Positions 1-7,174 of a DNA stretch of 16,310 nt are shown here, in pieces. The notes under the pieces were generated by a model. That model was not told the DNA's origin and searched no databases. It saw only the letters and a list, made by a program, of their open reading frames with translations. Source of the stretch: Paracoccaceae bacterium. GTDB lineage: Bacteria > Pseudomonadota > Alphaproteobacteria > Rhodobacterales > Rhodobacteraceae. The position numbers and the translations under genes are program-made. The stretch covers positions 1 to 16,310 of the forward strand of contig JABSSB010000043.1 of the NCBI GenBank assembly GCA_013214715.1. The letters are read 5' to 3'. The first letter of the stretch is position 1. Every line of letters begins with the position of its first letter.

Positions 1-162
1 GTCCTGAAACCTAATCCCGGACTGCGCCGCAACAATGTCTCCTCGGAGATTCACTTTGGTTGGGTCCGGTTTCACGACAATCCCCGATTTGGGCTCGCTG
101 ATCACTGAAACGTCTTCAAGGACGATGTGGCGGAACTTTGTGTCGACCAAGGACAACGTCAA
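1..162 (-). CDS. Partial unrecognised protein, N-terminal part only (runs off left edge)
   Basis: The minus strand is open from position 183 to the window edge. Third codon positions are mostly G or C, as in the neighbouring genes, and the translation is a balanced hydrophilic sequence (…LVDTKFRHIVLEDVSVI…). I do not recognise the family. The only in-frame starts are TTG codons (160-162, 154-156, 148-150); an AGGG lies just upstream of the first. A better initiation signal exists in another frame: AGGGGG followed after 5 nt by GTG at 209, but that frame stops at 159-161, exactly at the TTG. One extra base in the CTTTG run near 160-164 would join the two frames. The true gene may therefore start at 209 and be frameshifted here, by mutation or sequencing error. 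The plus-strand frame at 35-226 is less protein-like. Confidence 0.4.
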   Translation of the reverse strand, partial: MTLSLVDTKFRHIVLEDVSVISEPKSGIVVKPDPTKVNLRGDIVAAQSGIRFQD

Positions 163-321
163 AGCGGCCCTGTGGCGCGCGTGTCATTCGAATAACTCTG
201 AATACCCACTACCACCCCCTCATTAAAATACTTTTCACGTAATTTTATTCGACAGGTCTGACAAACCCGAAACACGGGCTGGAGAGACGTCATCAGAGGG
301 ATTTGTTCGGATGGTTTGCCG
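163..321. other. AT-rich intergenic region left of the hydroxylase operon
   Basis: About 160 bases without a convincing complete gene, separating the end of the MoaD-like gene from the left-edge gene. The stretch 222-250 is clearly AT-rich compared with its surroundings and has AAAAT/ATTTT arms (about 226-247). It probably holds the promoter for the minus-strand gene at the left edge, although I see no clean -35/-10 pair. A weak hairpin at 264-280 lies inside it. Confidence 0.4.
264..280 (-). terminator. Weak hairpin, possible terminator of the hydroxylase operon
   Basis: On the minus strand AGCCCG, loop TGTTT, CGGGTT forms a 6-bp stem with one G-U pair. It lies about 40 nt after the stop of the MoaD-like gene. 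No real T-tract follows, so Rho-independent function is uncertain. Confidence 0.3.
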
Positions 322-570
322 TCACCCGCCCTTGATGCGCTGCATCAGGTAGATTTCATTTTCGGGCCCGACAGGCTCTGTCAGACCATAGGCATAGACC
401 TTGCCATCCACCGCGACCGAGACACCGGCCGCGATGGTTTGTTTCAGCTCAGGATACTCCCGCTCCAAAGCGCGCAGCATCTGCCCGATGGTGGAGGCCT
501 CGACCTCCACCACCTCTTGCCCGCCGGTCAGGGAGCGTAGCCCGGACCAGAGATGGACCTTAACCGGCAT
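322..570 (-). CDS. MoaD/ThiS-family sulfur-carrier-like small protein
   Basis: An 82-residue protein with the ubiquitin-like MoaD/ThiS pattern: N-terminal beta strand (VKVHLWSGLRSL), a central 'IGQMLRALEREYPEL' helix, 'VSVAVDGK' strand, 'ENEIYLMQRIKGG' end. The C-terminal Gly-Gly (residues 81-82) is the residue pair that is adenylated and thiocarboxylated in MoaD and ThiS. MoaD supplies sulfur for the dithiolene of molybdopterin. The gene is last in the molybdenum hydroxylase operon and overlaps the large subunit by 11 nt, with AAGGA at the right distance before ATG 570, so it is translated with that enzyme. A role in supplying or maturing the molybdenum cofactor of this enzyme is inferred; it could instead be a small folded accessory protein that keeps only the GG tail. 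Confidence 0.8.
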   Translation of the reverse strand: MPVKVHLWSGLRSLTGGQEVVEVEASTIGQMLRALEREYPELKQTIAAGVSVAVDGKVYAYGLTEPVGPENEIYLMQRIKGG

Positions 571-2815
571 CGCGGTCCTTCAACGCCGCCAGAATGCGCG
601 GGGGGGAGGCCGGAAGCTGGCGCATCCGCACACCAGCCGCATTGGACACGGCATTGGCAATCGCTGCGAGCGGCGGGACGATCCCTGTTTCCCCAACACC
701 GCGCACGCCGAACGGGTGGCCCGGATTGGGAACCTCGACGATCACCGTGTCGATCATCGGCAAGTCCGACGCCACGGGCACGCGATAGTCAAGGAACAGC
801 GCATTCTGCAGGCTGCCATCTTCGCCATAGATGTATTCTTCGTTCAGCGCCCAGCCGATGCCCTGCACCGCGCCGCCCTGATACTGGCCTTCAACATATG
901 TCGGGTGCACAGCTTTACCGGCGTCCTGCACGACCGTGTAGCGCAGGATTTTGGTATGACCGGTTTCCGGGTCGACCTCGGCATCGACGATATGGGTGCC
1001 AAAGCTGACGCCCGCGCCTTCGGGTGTGGCCTCAAAATGACCGTTGATCGGCCCGCCCGTGGCGCCCATGTTGGCGGTGATTTCGGTGATATGCATCGGG
1101 TCGAACTCGCCGGCATTGGGACCGGACGGCTTGGCATAGCCGTCTTCCCAATAGACCGCATCCGGGTCGATCCCCCATTTCGCCGCCGCGCGCTGGCACA
1201 TTCGGTTCACCGCATCCTTGGCGGCCTTGATCGTGGCAAGGCCCGAGGCATAGGTCACGCGGCTGCCATGGCTGATCTCATTATAACCCAGCGAGGAAGT
1301 ATCCGCGATCACGCAGCGGATGTTCTCATAGGGGATGCCCAGCACTTCGGCCGCCATCAACGCCATGGACGCCCGCGATCCACCGATATCCGGAGTGCCT
1401 ACGGCAATTTGCGCCGTGCCATCTTCGGACAGCATCAGCGAGACCGAGGTCTCTCCACCATGGTTGAACCAGAAGCCACAGGCCACGCCGCGCCCCTGCC
1501 CTTCAGCCAATGGGGCCTTGTAATGCGGGTGGTTGATCGCCGCTTCCAACGTTTCGACCAGACCGATCTGGTCAAAGCGCGGGCCATAGGATGCTTTGGA
1601 ACCCGTCTTGGCTGCGTTCTTCAGACGCACTTCCAGAGGATCCAGGCCCAGTTGGTTGCACATCTCGTCAAGCACCGATTCCACCGCAAACGCGGCCATA
1701 GGCGCACCGGGCGCGCGATAGGCGGCCTGCTTGGGCCGGTTCGACATCACGTCATAGCCCATTTGCAGCACGTTTTCGAGGTCATAGCACGCAAACGCGC
1801 ACATGGCCGAGAACTCCATCGGAGCTTCGGGGAAGGCCCCGCCTGACAGGCGGAAGACGCCCTTGGCCGCGGTGATGGTACCGTCTTTGGTCATGCCAAT
1901 TTTGATGTCCATCGACGCAGGGCTCGTCGGGCCGGTGGCGCGGAAAACGTCAGCGCGCGGCATGACCAGTTTGACCGGGCGGTTGGCCTTGCGCGACAGC
2001 GCGAGCGCCACGGGTTCGATAAAGACTGCTGTCTTGCCGCCAAATCCACCGCCGATTTCCGACGCCGTCACACGCAGGGCCGAGGTTTCAGTGCCCAGCA
2101 ATGCAGCGCAGACCTTTTGCACATTCCAGTGTCCCTGGGTGCAGCACCAAAGTTCCCCTTTGCCATCGGTGCCCATGTGGCCAAGGCAAGCATGGGGTTC
2201 GATATAGCCCTGATGTGTGGCTTCGGTCTTGAAGGTTTCCTCAAGCACCAGATCGGCCTTGGCAAACCCGGCCTCGACATCGCCATGCCCGCTTTCGTGA
2301 TAGCGCACGACGTTGGGATGCATGCCTGCGGGGACAGAGCCATCATCGGCGCCTTCGCGGATCACCGGAGCGCCCGGCGCCATCGCCTTGTCGACATCGG
2401 TGACATGGGGGATGCGCTCATATTCGATCTCGACCAGCTTGGCGGCGTCGCGCGCCTCAAGCATCGAGGTAGCCGCCAAGGCGCAAACCGCGTGCCCGTC
2501 ATACAAGGCCGTGTCGCCAGCCATGACGTTTTCCAGGATGTTCCAGTTTTCACCGTCCAGCCCGTCGGCAAAATCAGCGCGGGTAACAATGGCTTTCACG
2601 CCCGGCGCGGCTTCGGCTTTGGACGTGTCGATTTTGACGATCTTTGCATGGGCATGAGGAGAGCGCAGGATCACCGCGTGCAACATGCCCGGCGCGGTCA
2701 TATCCGCGCCAAAGCGCGCCCGCCCAGTGACCTTGTCGATCCCATCGGGGCGGTCAGGCCGCGTGCCGACGAAGTTATATGTGGTGCGTTCTGCTTCAAA
2801 CTCGTCACGTGCCAT
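560..2815 (-). CDS. Xanthine dehydrogenase-family protein, molybdopterin-binding catalytic subunit
   Basis: A 751-residue large subunit of a three-subunit molybdenum hydroxylase; the reaction is hydroxylation of a substrate with water as oxygen donor. Visible marks: N-terminal 'GIDKVTGRARFGADM' (aldehyde-oxidase/XDH a/b hammerhead domain start), 'GGGFGGKT' molybdopterin-contact motif near residue 255, 'AYRAPGAPMAAFAVES' in the middle, and 'GVRGVGETG' near the C-terminus, where E709 matches the catalytic glutamate of the family. The carbon-monoxide dehydrogenase CoxL active-site motif (AYxCSFR) is absent, so it is not form I CODH. The general type resembles the nicotinate, hydroxybenzoyl-CoA and purine hydroxylases; the substrate cannot be assigned. 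The start ATG (2813-2815) overlaps the stop of the iron-sulfur gene as TAATG and is preceded by GGGAGG, which indicates translational coupling. Length is normal for stand-alone large subunits. Confidence 0.92.
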   Translation of the reverse strand: MARDEFEAERTTYNFVGTRPDRPDGIDKVTGRARFGADMTAPGMLHAVILRSPHAHAKIVKIDTSKAEAAPGVKAIVTRADFADGLDGENWNILENVMAGDTALYDGHAVCALAATSMLEARDAAKLVEIEYERIPHVTDVDKAMAPGAPVIREGADDGSVPAGMHPNVVRYHESGHGDVEAGFAKADLVLEETFKTEATHQGYIEPHACLGHMGTDGKGELWCCTQGHWNVQKVCAALLGTETSALRVTASEIGGGFGGKTAVFIEPVALALSRKANRPVKLVMPRADVFRATGPTSPASMDIKIGMTKDGTITAAKGVFRLSGGAFPEAPMEFSAMCAFACYDLENVLQMGYDVMSNRPKQAAYRAPGAPMAAFAVESVLDEMCNQLGLDPLEVRLKNAAKTGSKASYGPRFDQIGLVETLEAAINHPHYKAPLAEGQGRGVACGFWFNHGGETSVSLMLSEDGTAQIAVGTPDIGGSRASMALMAAEVLGIPYENIRCVIADTSSLGYNEISHGSRVTYASGLATIKAAKDAVNRMCQRAAAKWGIDPDAVYWEDGYAKPSGPNAGEFDPMHITEITANMGATGGPINGHFEATPEGAGVSFGTHIVDAEVDPETGHTKILRYTVVQDAGKAVHPTYVEGQYQGGAVQGIGWALNEEYIYGEDGSLQNALFLDYRVPVASDLPMIDTVIVEVPNPGHPFGVRGVGETGIVPPLAAIANAVSNAAGVRMRQLPASPPRILAALKDRDAG

Positions 2816-3297
2816 TACGAGGCCTCCCGCATCTCGGCGGCGGTGTCCATCACCGCGCGAATGATCTTGTCATAGCCTGTGCAGCGGCACAGGTTCCCGG
2901 CCAGCCAATAGCGGACCTGCTCTTCCGTCGGGTCGGGGTGTTTTTCCAACAGGTTCTTGGCGGCCACCAGAATGCCCGGCGTGCAGATGCCGCATTGCAG
3001 GGCGGCATATTCGATGAACCGTTTCTGCAGCGGGTGCAAGTCTTCGCCCGCGGCGATGCCTTCGACGGTTTCGATAGATTTACCTTCAGCTTCGGCGCCC
3101 AGCATCAGGCAGGCACAGACCAGACGGTCATCGACGGTGATCGAACAGGCCCCACAATCGCCGGTGCCGCAGCCTTCTTTGGCCCCGGTCAGGGACAGGC
3201 GGTCGCGAAGCACGTCCAGCACGGTTTCCCGGCTGTCACACAGAAATTCGACCGGATCGCCGTTCACGGTGGTCGAAACGTGGAATTTCTTGCTCAT
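2815..3297 (-). CDS. (2Fe-2S)-binding subunit of xanthine dehydrogenase-family enzyme
   Basis: A 160-residue small subunit carrying two 2Fe-2S clusters that pass electrons from molybdenum to FAD. The N-terminal plant-ferredoxin-type cluster is C43-x4-C48-x2-C51-x11-C63. The C-terminal helical domain supplies C102-x2-C105 ('QCGICTPG') and C137-x-C139 ('GNLCRCTGY'). All eight ligands are present and the length is typical. There is no Tat signal, which suggests a cytoplasmic enzyme. The start ATG 3297 overlaps the stop of the FAD subunit as ATGA and has a strong GGAGGGG ribosome site inside the end of that gene. It is the middle gene of the FAD / FeS / Mo order. Confidence 0.95.
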   Translation of the reverse strand: MSKKFHVSTTVNGDPVEFLCDSRETVLDVLRDRLSLTGAKEGCGTGDCGACSITVDDRLVCACLMLGAEAEGKSIETVEGIAAGEDLHPLQKRFIEYAALQCGICTPGILVAAKNLLEKHPDPTEEQVRYWLAGNLCRCTGYDKIIRAVMDTAAEMREAS

Positions 3298-4157
3298 TTT
3301 GCCCCTCCGGCACGGTCATAGGCGATTTTGGCGGCCCGCTTGGCCAGCACGCCAGCGACCTCGGTGCGGAATTCGATGGTACCGCGTTTGTCATTGATCG
3401 GGTTGCAGGCGGCTTCAGCCGCTGCTGCCAGCGCGTCGAGTGCCGCCTCGTCAAGGGCGGAGCCGATCAGCGCCTTTGCGGCATCCTCGACCAGAACCAC
3501 CGTGGGCGCGACCGCACCCAGGCACACGCGCGCCTCGGTGATCACATCACCGTCGCGGCGCAGGCTGACCGAGCAACCAACCACCGCGATATCCATTTCC
3601 GTGCGCGGGATGAACCGCAGATAGGCATCGCCGCCATATGCGCCACGGGGTGGAATATGCACGGCCGAGATGACCTCGCCCTTTGCCAGAGTGGTGCGGC
3701 CCGGCCCGGCGGGGATGTCTTCGACCGGCATAACGCGGTCTCCATCCGGTCCGGTCACGGTGACGGTGACACCCGCCGTGACCATGCCCGGCACACCATC
3801 GGCGGCGGGAGAGCCGTTGCACAGGTTCCCGGTCAGCGTCGCGCGCCCTTGGATCTGGGTGGAGCCGATCAGGTCCATCCCTTCAACCAACCCCGGCCAA
3901 TCGGTGCTGAGGTCGGGATGTTCGGTCATCTCAGCCCCGGTGACGGCCACGCCCAAATCCCAACCGCCATCGGCCCGGCGGGTGATATCATGGGTGCCAC
4001 TGATCTGTTTGATATCGATCAGCGTATCCGGCGTGACTGCATCAGCGCGCAGTTGCACCAAAACATCGGTGCCCCCGGCCAGAAAGCGTGTGATGCCCTC
4101 GGCATCTGCTGCCAGCTTTGCAGCTTCGGCAAAACTTGTTGGGCTGTGGAATTGCAT
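3294..4157 (-). CDS. FAD-binding subunit (subunit M type) of xanthine dehydrogenase-family enzyme
   Basis: A 287-residue medium subunit that takes electrons from the iron-sulfur subunit and reduces NAD+ or another acceptor. Visible motifs: 'FLAGGTDVL' (residues 25-33) for pyrophosphate binding in the PCMH-type FAD domain and 'TLTGNLCNGSPAAD' (107-120), which contacts FAD; the C-terminal CO-dehydrogenase flavoprotein domain follows. I chose ATG 4157 because GGGGA lies 5-6 nt upstream; the frame extends only to a TTG at 4175. It is the first gene of the four-gene hydroxylase operon. The 109-nt gap upstream contains a perfect hairpin that should limit read-through from the aminotransferase gene, so the operon may have its own promoter there, although none is clear. 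Confidence 0.93.
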   Translation of the reverse strand: MQFHSPTSFAEAAKLAADAEGITRFLAGGTDVLVQLRADAVTPDTLIDIKQISGTHDITRRADGGWDLGVAVTGAEMTEHPDLSTDWPGLVEGMDLIGSTQIQGRATLTGNLCNGSPAADGVPGMVTAGVTVTVTGPDGDRVMPVEDIPAGPGRTTLAKGEVISAVHIPPRGAYGGDAYLRFIPRTEMDIAVVGCSVSLRRDGDVITEARVCLGAVAPTVVLVEDAAKALIGSALDEAALDALAAAAEAACNPINDKRGTIEFRTEVAGVLAKRAAKIAYDRAGGAK

Positions 4158-4226
4158 CGCGTTCCCCGCTGTCAAAATCGCTCTTGGCGGGAATGGTTTC
4201 AGAAAGGCGCCCGCCGCGCCAGTGCC

Positions 4227-4251
4227 GGGCGCGACAAAAGAGGTCGCGCCC
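4227..4251 (-). terminator. Perfect 9-bp GC hairpin after the aminotransferase gene
   Basis: GGGCGCGAC, 7-nt loop, GTCGCGCCC: a perfect inverted repeat starting 15 nt beyond the aminotransferase stop codon. On the minus strand the loop reads CTCTTTT, and no T-tract follows the stem. It may act as a terminator, a 3'-end stabiliser or a processing site between the aminotransferase and hydroxylase transcripts. Confidence 0.55.
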
Positions 4252-4266
4252 AGACAGATGCGCGGA

Positions 4267-5568
4267 TCAGCCGCGCAGAACCGTGTTCAATATCTCGCCA
4301 ATATCACTGATTTGCTGTTCGGTCAGGATCAACGGTGGCGACATGGCCAGCGACTCGCCAATCGGGCGCACGATCAGCCCGGCATCCCAGGCCTTGGCAT
4401 AGGCCGCGCGCGCCGCGTCTGGCGTTTCGAGCTGAATGGCCCCAACCATGCCGAAATTGCGGATATCCACCACGCCCGGCACGCCGTTCAGGCTGTGCAG
4501 CATGTCTTCAAAATGCGGGGCCATGGCCTTGGCATTTTCGAAGATCCGGTCATCGCGATAGGTGTCCATCGTGGCAATCGCGGCCGCCGCCGCCAGCGGA
4601 TGACCAGAATAGGTGTAGCCGTGGAACAGATCAGGCATGGCCGCCGGACCATTCAAGAACGCATCGCGGACCTTGGCCGTGGCAAAGACACCGCCCATCG
4701 GGACAGTGGCATTGGTCATGCCTTTGGCCGCGGTCATAAGGTCAGGCTGAATACCCATATGCTGATAGCAGAAGGGCGTGCCCAGACGGCCAAAGCCTGT
4801 GATCACCTCGTCAAAGATCAACAGGATGCCATGCTGGTCGCAAATCTCGCGCAGACGCTCAAGATAGCCCTTGGGCGGTGGAAACACGCCGCCGGCACCG
4901 GCCATCGGCTCCACGATCACAGCCGCGACCGCGTGGGCGCCGTGGGTTTCGATGATGCCGGTCAGATCCTCGGCCAGATGCGCGCCGTGATCGGGTTGGC
5001 CGCGCGAAAACGCGTTTTCCGGCAGCAATGTGTGCCGCATATGCAGCGCGCTTGGGTAAAGCTGACCAAACTGGCCTTTGTTCAAGCCGATGCCACCGAC
5101 GGACAGCCCACCGAAATTGATCCCGTGATAGGCTTTTTGCCGCCCTACCAGAATACGCCGCTGCCCGTCTCCGCGCGCGGCGTGATAGGCCAGCGCGATT
5201 TTCAGGGCTGTGTCCACAGACTCAGAGCCGGAATTGGTCAGGAAGACGTGATCAAACCCTTCAGCCAGATCGACCAGGCGCGAGGCAGCCTGAAACGCGA
5301 TCGGGTGGCCCTGTCCGAAAGTATGGGCAAAATCCAGATCCGCCGCCTGCGCCTGAATCGCCCGCGTGATCCGGTCCACGCCATGCCCGGCATTACTGCA
5401 CCACAACCCACCGGTGCCATCAATCAGCTGGCGGCCTTCGGGCGTGGTGTAATACGCGCCGTTGGCTCCGCTGAGGAAACGCGGATTGTCCTTGAACGCC
5501 CGCGACGATGTGAAGGGCATCCAGAAACTGTCCAGATCATTCGGCAATTGCACTGCGTCATCGGGCAT
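4267..5568 (-). CDS. Class III PLP-dependent aminotransferase, omega-amino acid:pyruvate type
   Basis: A 433-residue fold-type I PLP enzyme of the ornithine/omega-amino-acid aminotransferase family. The opening 'LDSFWMPFTSSRAFKDNPR' is characteristic of beta-alanine/omega-amino acid:pyruvate aminotransferases. 'TNSGSES' (111-117) binds the PLP phosphate, D253 in 'IFDEV' contacts the pyridine nitrogen, and K282 in 'AAKGMTN' should be the Schiff-base lysine. Full length. ATG 5568 is preceded by AAGGAGA at ideal spacing. It lies 27 nt after the FAA-hydrolase gene on the same strand, so the two are almost certainly one transcript, with the hydroxylase operon next. The amino donor cannot be read from the sequence; beta-alanine, taurine, polyamines and amines are all used by relatives. 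The likely role is moving an amino group off an intermediate of the local catabolic pathway. Confidence 0.88.
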   Translation of the reverse strand: MPDDAVQLPNDLDSFWMPFTSSRAFKDNPRFLSGANGAYYTTPEGRQLIDGTGGLWCSNAGHGVDRITRAIQAQAADLDFAHTFGQGHPIAFQAASRLVDLAEGFDHVFLTNSGSESVDTALKIALAYHAARGDGQRRILVGRQKAYHGINFGGLSVGGIGLNKGQFGQLYPSALHMRHTLLPENAFSRGQPDHGAHLAEDLTGIIETHGAHAVAAVIVEPMAGAGGVFPPPKGYLERLREICDQHGILLIFDEVITGFGRLGTPFCYQHMGIQPDLMTAAKGMTNATVPMGGVFATAKVRDAFLNGPAAMPDLFHGYTYSGHPLAAAAAIATMDTYRDDRIFENAKAMAPHFEDMLHSLNGVPGVVDIRNFGMVGAIQLETPDAARAAYAKAWDAGLIVRPIGESLAMSPPLILTEQQISDIGEILNTVLRG

Positions 5569-5595
5569 CGCATTCTCCTTTGTCTGATGTTGTTG

Positions 5596-6276
5596 TTATA
5601 CCACGCGCACGGACAGATCGGGCAACCCGTCAATCCGCGCCTCCATCACATCCCCGACCGTTACCGGACCGACCCCGGCGGGCGTCCCGGTCAGGATCAC
5701 ATCACCTGCCGCGATATCATAGGTCCGCGACAGATAGGCAATCTGTTCTGGGATCGACCAGATCATCTGTGACAGATCACCACTTTGGCGAGGGCTGCCG
5801 TTGAGCGTGAGCGTGATGGCCCCCTGCGACATGTTTAGACCTTCGGCAGGCATCAATCGCCCAACCGGGGCGGAACGTTCGAAGGCTTTGCCTATCTCCC
5901 ATGGGCGCCCTGTGGCTTTCATCTGCCCCTGCAAGTCGCGCCGGGTCATATCCAGCGCAACGGCATAGCCCCAGACATGATCCATTGCCTTGTCTGCCGG
6001 AATGTCGCGGCCACCGCTGCGCAATGCGACAAGCAATTCAACCTCGTGATGCACGTCCTGACTGAGGCTGGGATAGGGAAACTCTCCGCTTGGATCGAGG
6101 TTTTCGGGGTTCTTCTGGAAATAGAAGGGCGGGTCCCGATCCGGGTCATGGCCCATTTCGCGGGTGTGTTCGGCATAATTGCGCCCGATGCAATACACCC
6201 GGCGCACCGGAAACAGACGACCATCCTGCACGGGCAAGGTCGGTCGCGGCGGGCTGGTCAGAACCATGTCAGACAT
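5596..6276 (-). CDS. Fumarylacetoacetate hydrolase-family protein (fumarylpyruvate hydrolase-like)
   Basis: A 226-residue enzyme of the FAH superfamily, which hydrolyses or decarboxylates beta-diketo or keto acids using a divalent metal. Metal ligands are visible: E78 and E80 in 'HHEVELLVAL' and D109 in 'ALDMTRRD'. K130 in 'WEIGKAFE' and the 'TGTPAGVGP' loop (196-204) complete the active site. Size and 'FYFQKNPENL' are closest to the short fumarylpyruvate hydrolases of gentisate degradation, but other keto acids are possible. The frame is open to 6348; I chose ATG 6276 because AGGGAG precedes it by 6 nt, while the longer N-terminus lacks a ribosome site and would be translated from the operator-like region. 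It is first in the transcript with the aminotransferase, just downstream of the TetR gene. Confidence 0.88.
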   Translation of the reverse strand: MSDMVLTSPPRPTLPVQDGRLFPVRRVYCIGRNYAEHTREMGHDPDRDPPFYFQKNPENLDPSGEFPYPSLSQDVHHEVELLVALRSGGRDIPADKAMDHVWGYAVALDMTRRDLQGQMKATGRPWEIGKAFERSAPVGRLMPAEGLNMSQGAITLTLNGSPRQSGDLSQMIWSIPEQIAYLSRTYDIAAGDVILTGTPAGVGPVTVGDVMEARIDGLPDLSVRVV

Positions 6277-6339
6277 CCGAAGCTCCCTGAAAATCGAGTC
6301 ACCCGTGGCTACAGCGATCCCGGCAGCACGCCAAGCCTT

Positions 6340-6349
6340 TTTGATCAAA
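6340..6349. promoter_or_regulatory. Palindrome TTTGATCAAA, candidate operator
   Basis: A perfect 10-bp palindrome with A/T-rich flanks, 63 nt upstream of the hydrolase start and 27 nt beyond the stop of the TetR-type gene. It is the most symmetric element in the 99-nt gap. Its position fits repressor control of the hydrolase-aminotransferase transcript, with the adjacent TetR-type protein as the obvious binder. No equal copy is seen upstream of the regulator itself. Confidence 0.4.
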
Positions 6350-6375
6350 TTTTCTAAAAACCGAAACCGACGGGA

Positions 6376-7071
6376 TCAGATATTGAGAATCCAGTCGAAG
6401 AAGCGGGTGAAGCGGTCCCGAGTTGCGGGCTTGAGGGTTTCCGAAGGCCATGTGAGCGCATTGAATTCGGCCAGAAGCAGCAGGTCATGCATCATCTCGC
6501 CTTCAATGCGCGCATGTTTGGACCCGACCGCCGCCGATAGGGAGCTGAGGCTGTCCGAGGTCATGTTGCGTCGGGCCGTCACCCGGGTTTTCAGATCGGC
6601 GATACGCGTTGCCTCAAAAAGAAACCGCACTTCAGCCCGCATCAGAACCCGCCAGTCATCGGCGGTGCGGTCAAAGTAATCGAGAAGGATCAATAACAGT
6701 TCGTCGCGCAGGGCAATCCGTTCTTGCAGCGGGCTGTCCAGCGTGACTCCGGAATTGGCAATGGCGGTTTCATACTCCAACACGGTCCCGGCATTGTTCT
6801 GGTCGGTTCGCTCCGACAGACGGACAAAAGCCTGCGTCAACAGATCATCGAGCGAGGTGAAGTAATATGTGGTGGTTGACAGGCTCACACCCGCGGCCTT
6901 GGCGACGGCGCGATGGGTGGCGGCTGCGACCCCCTGTTCGGCCACGACGAAAATGGCGCCATCCAGGATCTGACGGCGGGTCCGTTCGCCTTTCGGCGTC
7001 GGTCCTTGGTTGCGCGTTGCCCGCTTCGTGTCAGCGCTTTTACTGATTTGTTCGGAGATTTCTTCTGTCAC
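6376..7071 (-). CDS. TetR/AcrR-family transcriptional regulator
   Basis: A 231-residue regulator. A basic, polar N-terminal tail (residues 1-32) leads into the TetR DNA-binding domain: 'RRQILDGAIFVVAEQG' is helix 1, and the helix-turn-helix 'ATHRAVAKAAGVSLSTTTYYFTS' covers about residues 51-73. The rest is a helical ligand domain without a specific recognisable signature. The start is GTG at 7071 with a weak ribosome site (GAGC); no ATG is available before the HTH. It sits on the same strand, 99 nt upstream of the hydrolase gene, in the usual place for a local pathway regulator. It probably represses the FAH / aminotransferase / hydroxylase genes until a pathway compound binds; this is inferred from position only. 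Confidence 0.87.
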   Translation of the reverse strand: MTEEISEQISKSADTKRATRNQGPTPKGERTRRQILDGAIFVVAEQGVAAATHRAVAKAAGVSLSTTTYYFTSLDDLLTQAFVRLSERTDQNNAGTVLEYETAIANSGVTLDSPLQERIALRDELLLILLDYFDRTADDWRVLMRAEVRFLFEATRIADLKTRVTARRNMTSDSLSSLSAAVGSKHARIEGEMMHDLLLLAEFNALTWPSETLKPATRDRFTRFFDWILNI

Positions 7072-7107
7072 ACTATTGCTCGATACTTTTTCTGGCGGAC
7101 CAGTTTA

Positions 7108-7130
7108 ACAAAGCCTGCCCGGTGGGCAGA
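7108..7130 (-). terminator. Hairpin terminator after the kefC-like gene
   Basis: Minus strand CTGCCC, loop ACC, GGGCAG (7115-7129) gives a perfect 6-bp GC stem followed by GCTTTGTT. It lies about 45 nt after the antiporter stop and before the TetR start, so it should separate the two transcripts. The region right after it (TTGTTA … AGTATC on the minus strand) may be the TetR promoter. Confidence 0.5.
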
Positions 7131-7174
7131 CCTCCAGCACGCTATTGATTTGGGGTGATGGGGTCTAGTGAAAA

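Noticed and set aside
35..226. Small plus-strand frame (63 codons)
   Set aside because: There is no ribosome site, its Ser/Thr/Arg-rich translation fits no family, and the opposite strand has a better-biased frame.
401..1846. Plus-strand 481-codon open frame
   Set aside because: It lies antisense to the molybdopterin subunit gene, which shows clear family motifs; the Arg/His-rich translation is typical of an opposite-strand shadow in GC-rich DNA.
4158..4180. TTGACA-like sequence on the minus strand, possible -35 of the hydroxylase operon
   Set aside because: It lies only about 12-20 nt from the start codon and leaves no room for a -10 box and leader.
3670..5772. Plus-strand 700-codon open frame
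   Set aside because: It spans the antisense of two clear genes (FAD subunit and aminotransferase) plus their intergenic hairpin, and has no recognisable protein pattern.
6277..6348. 24-residue N-terminal extension of the FAH-family protein
   Set aside because: It would begin within the palindromic operator-like sequence and lacks a ribosome site, whereas ATG 6276 has AGGGAG at correct spacing.
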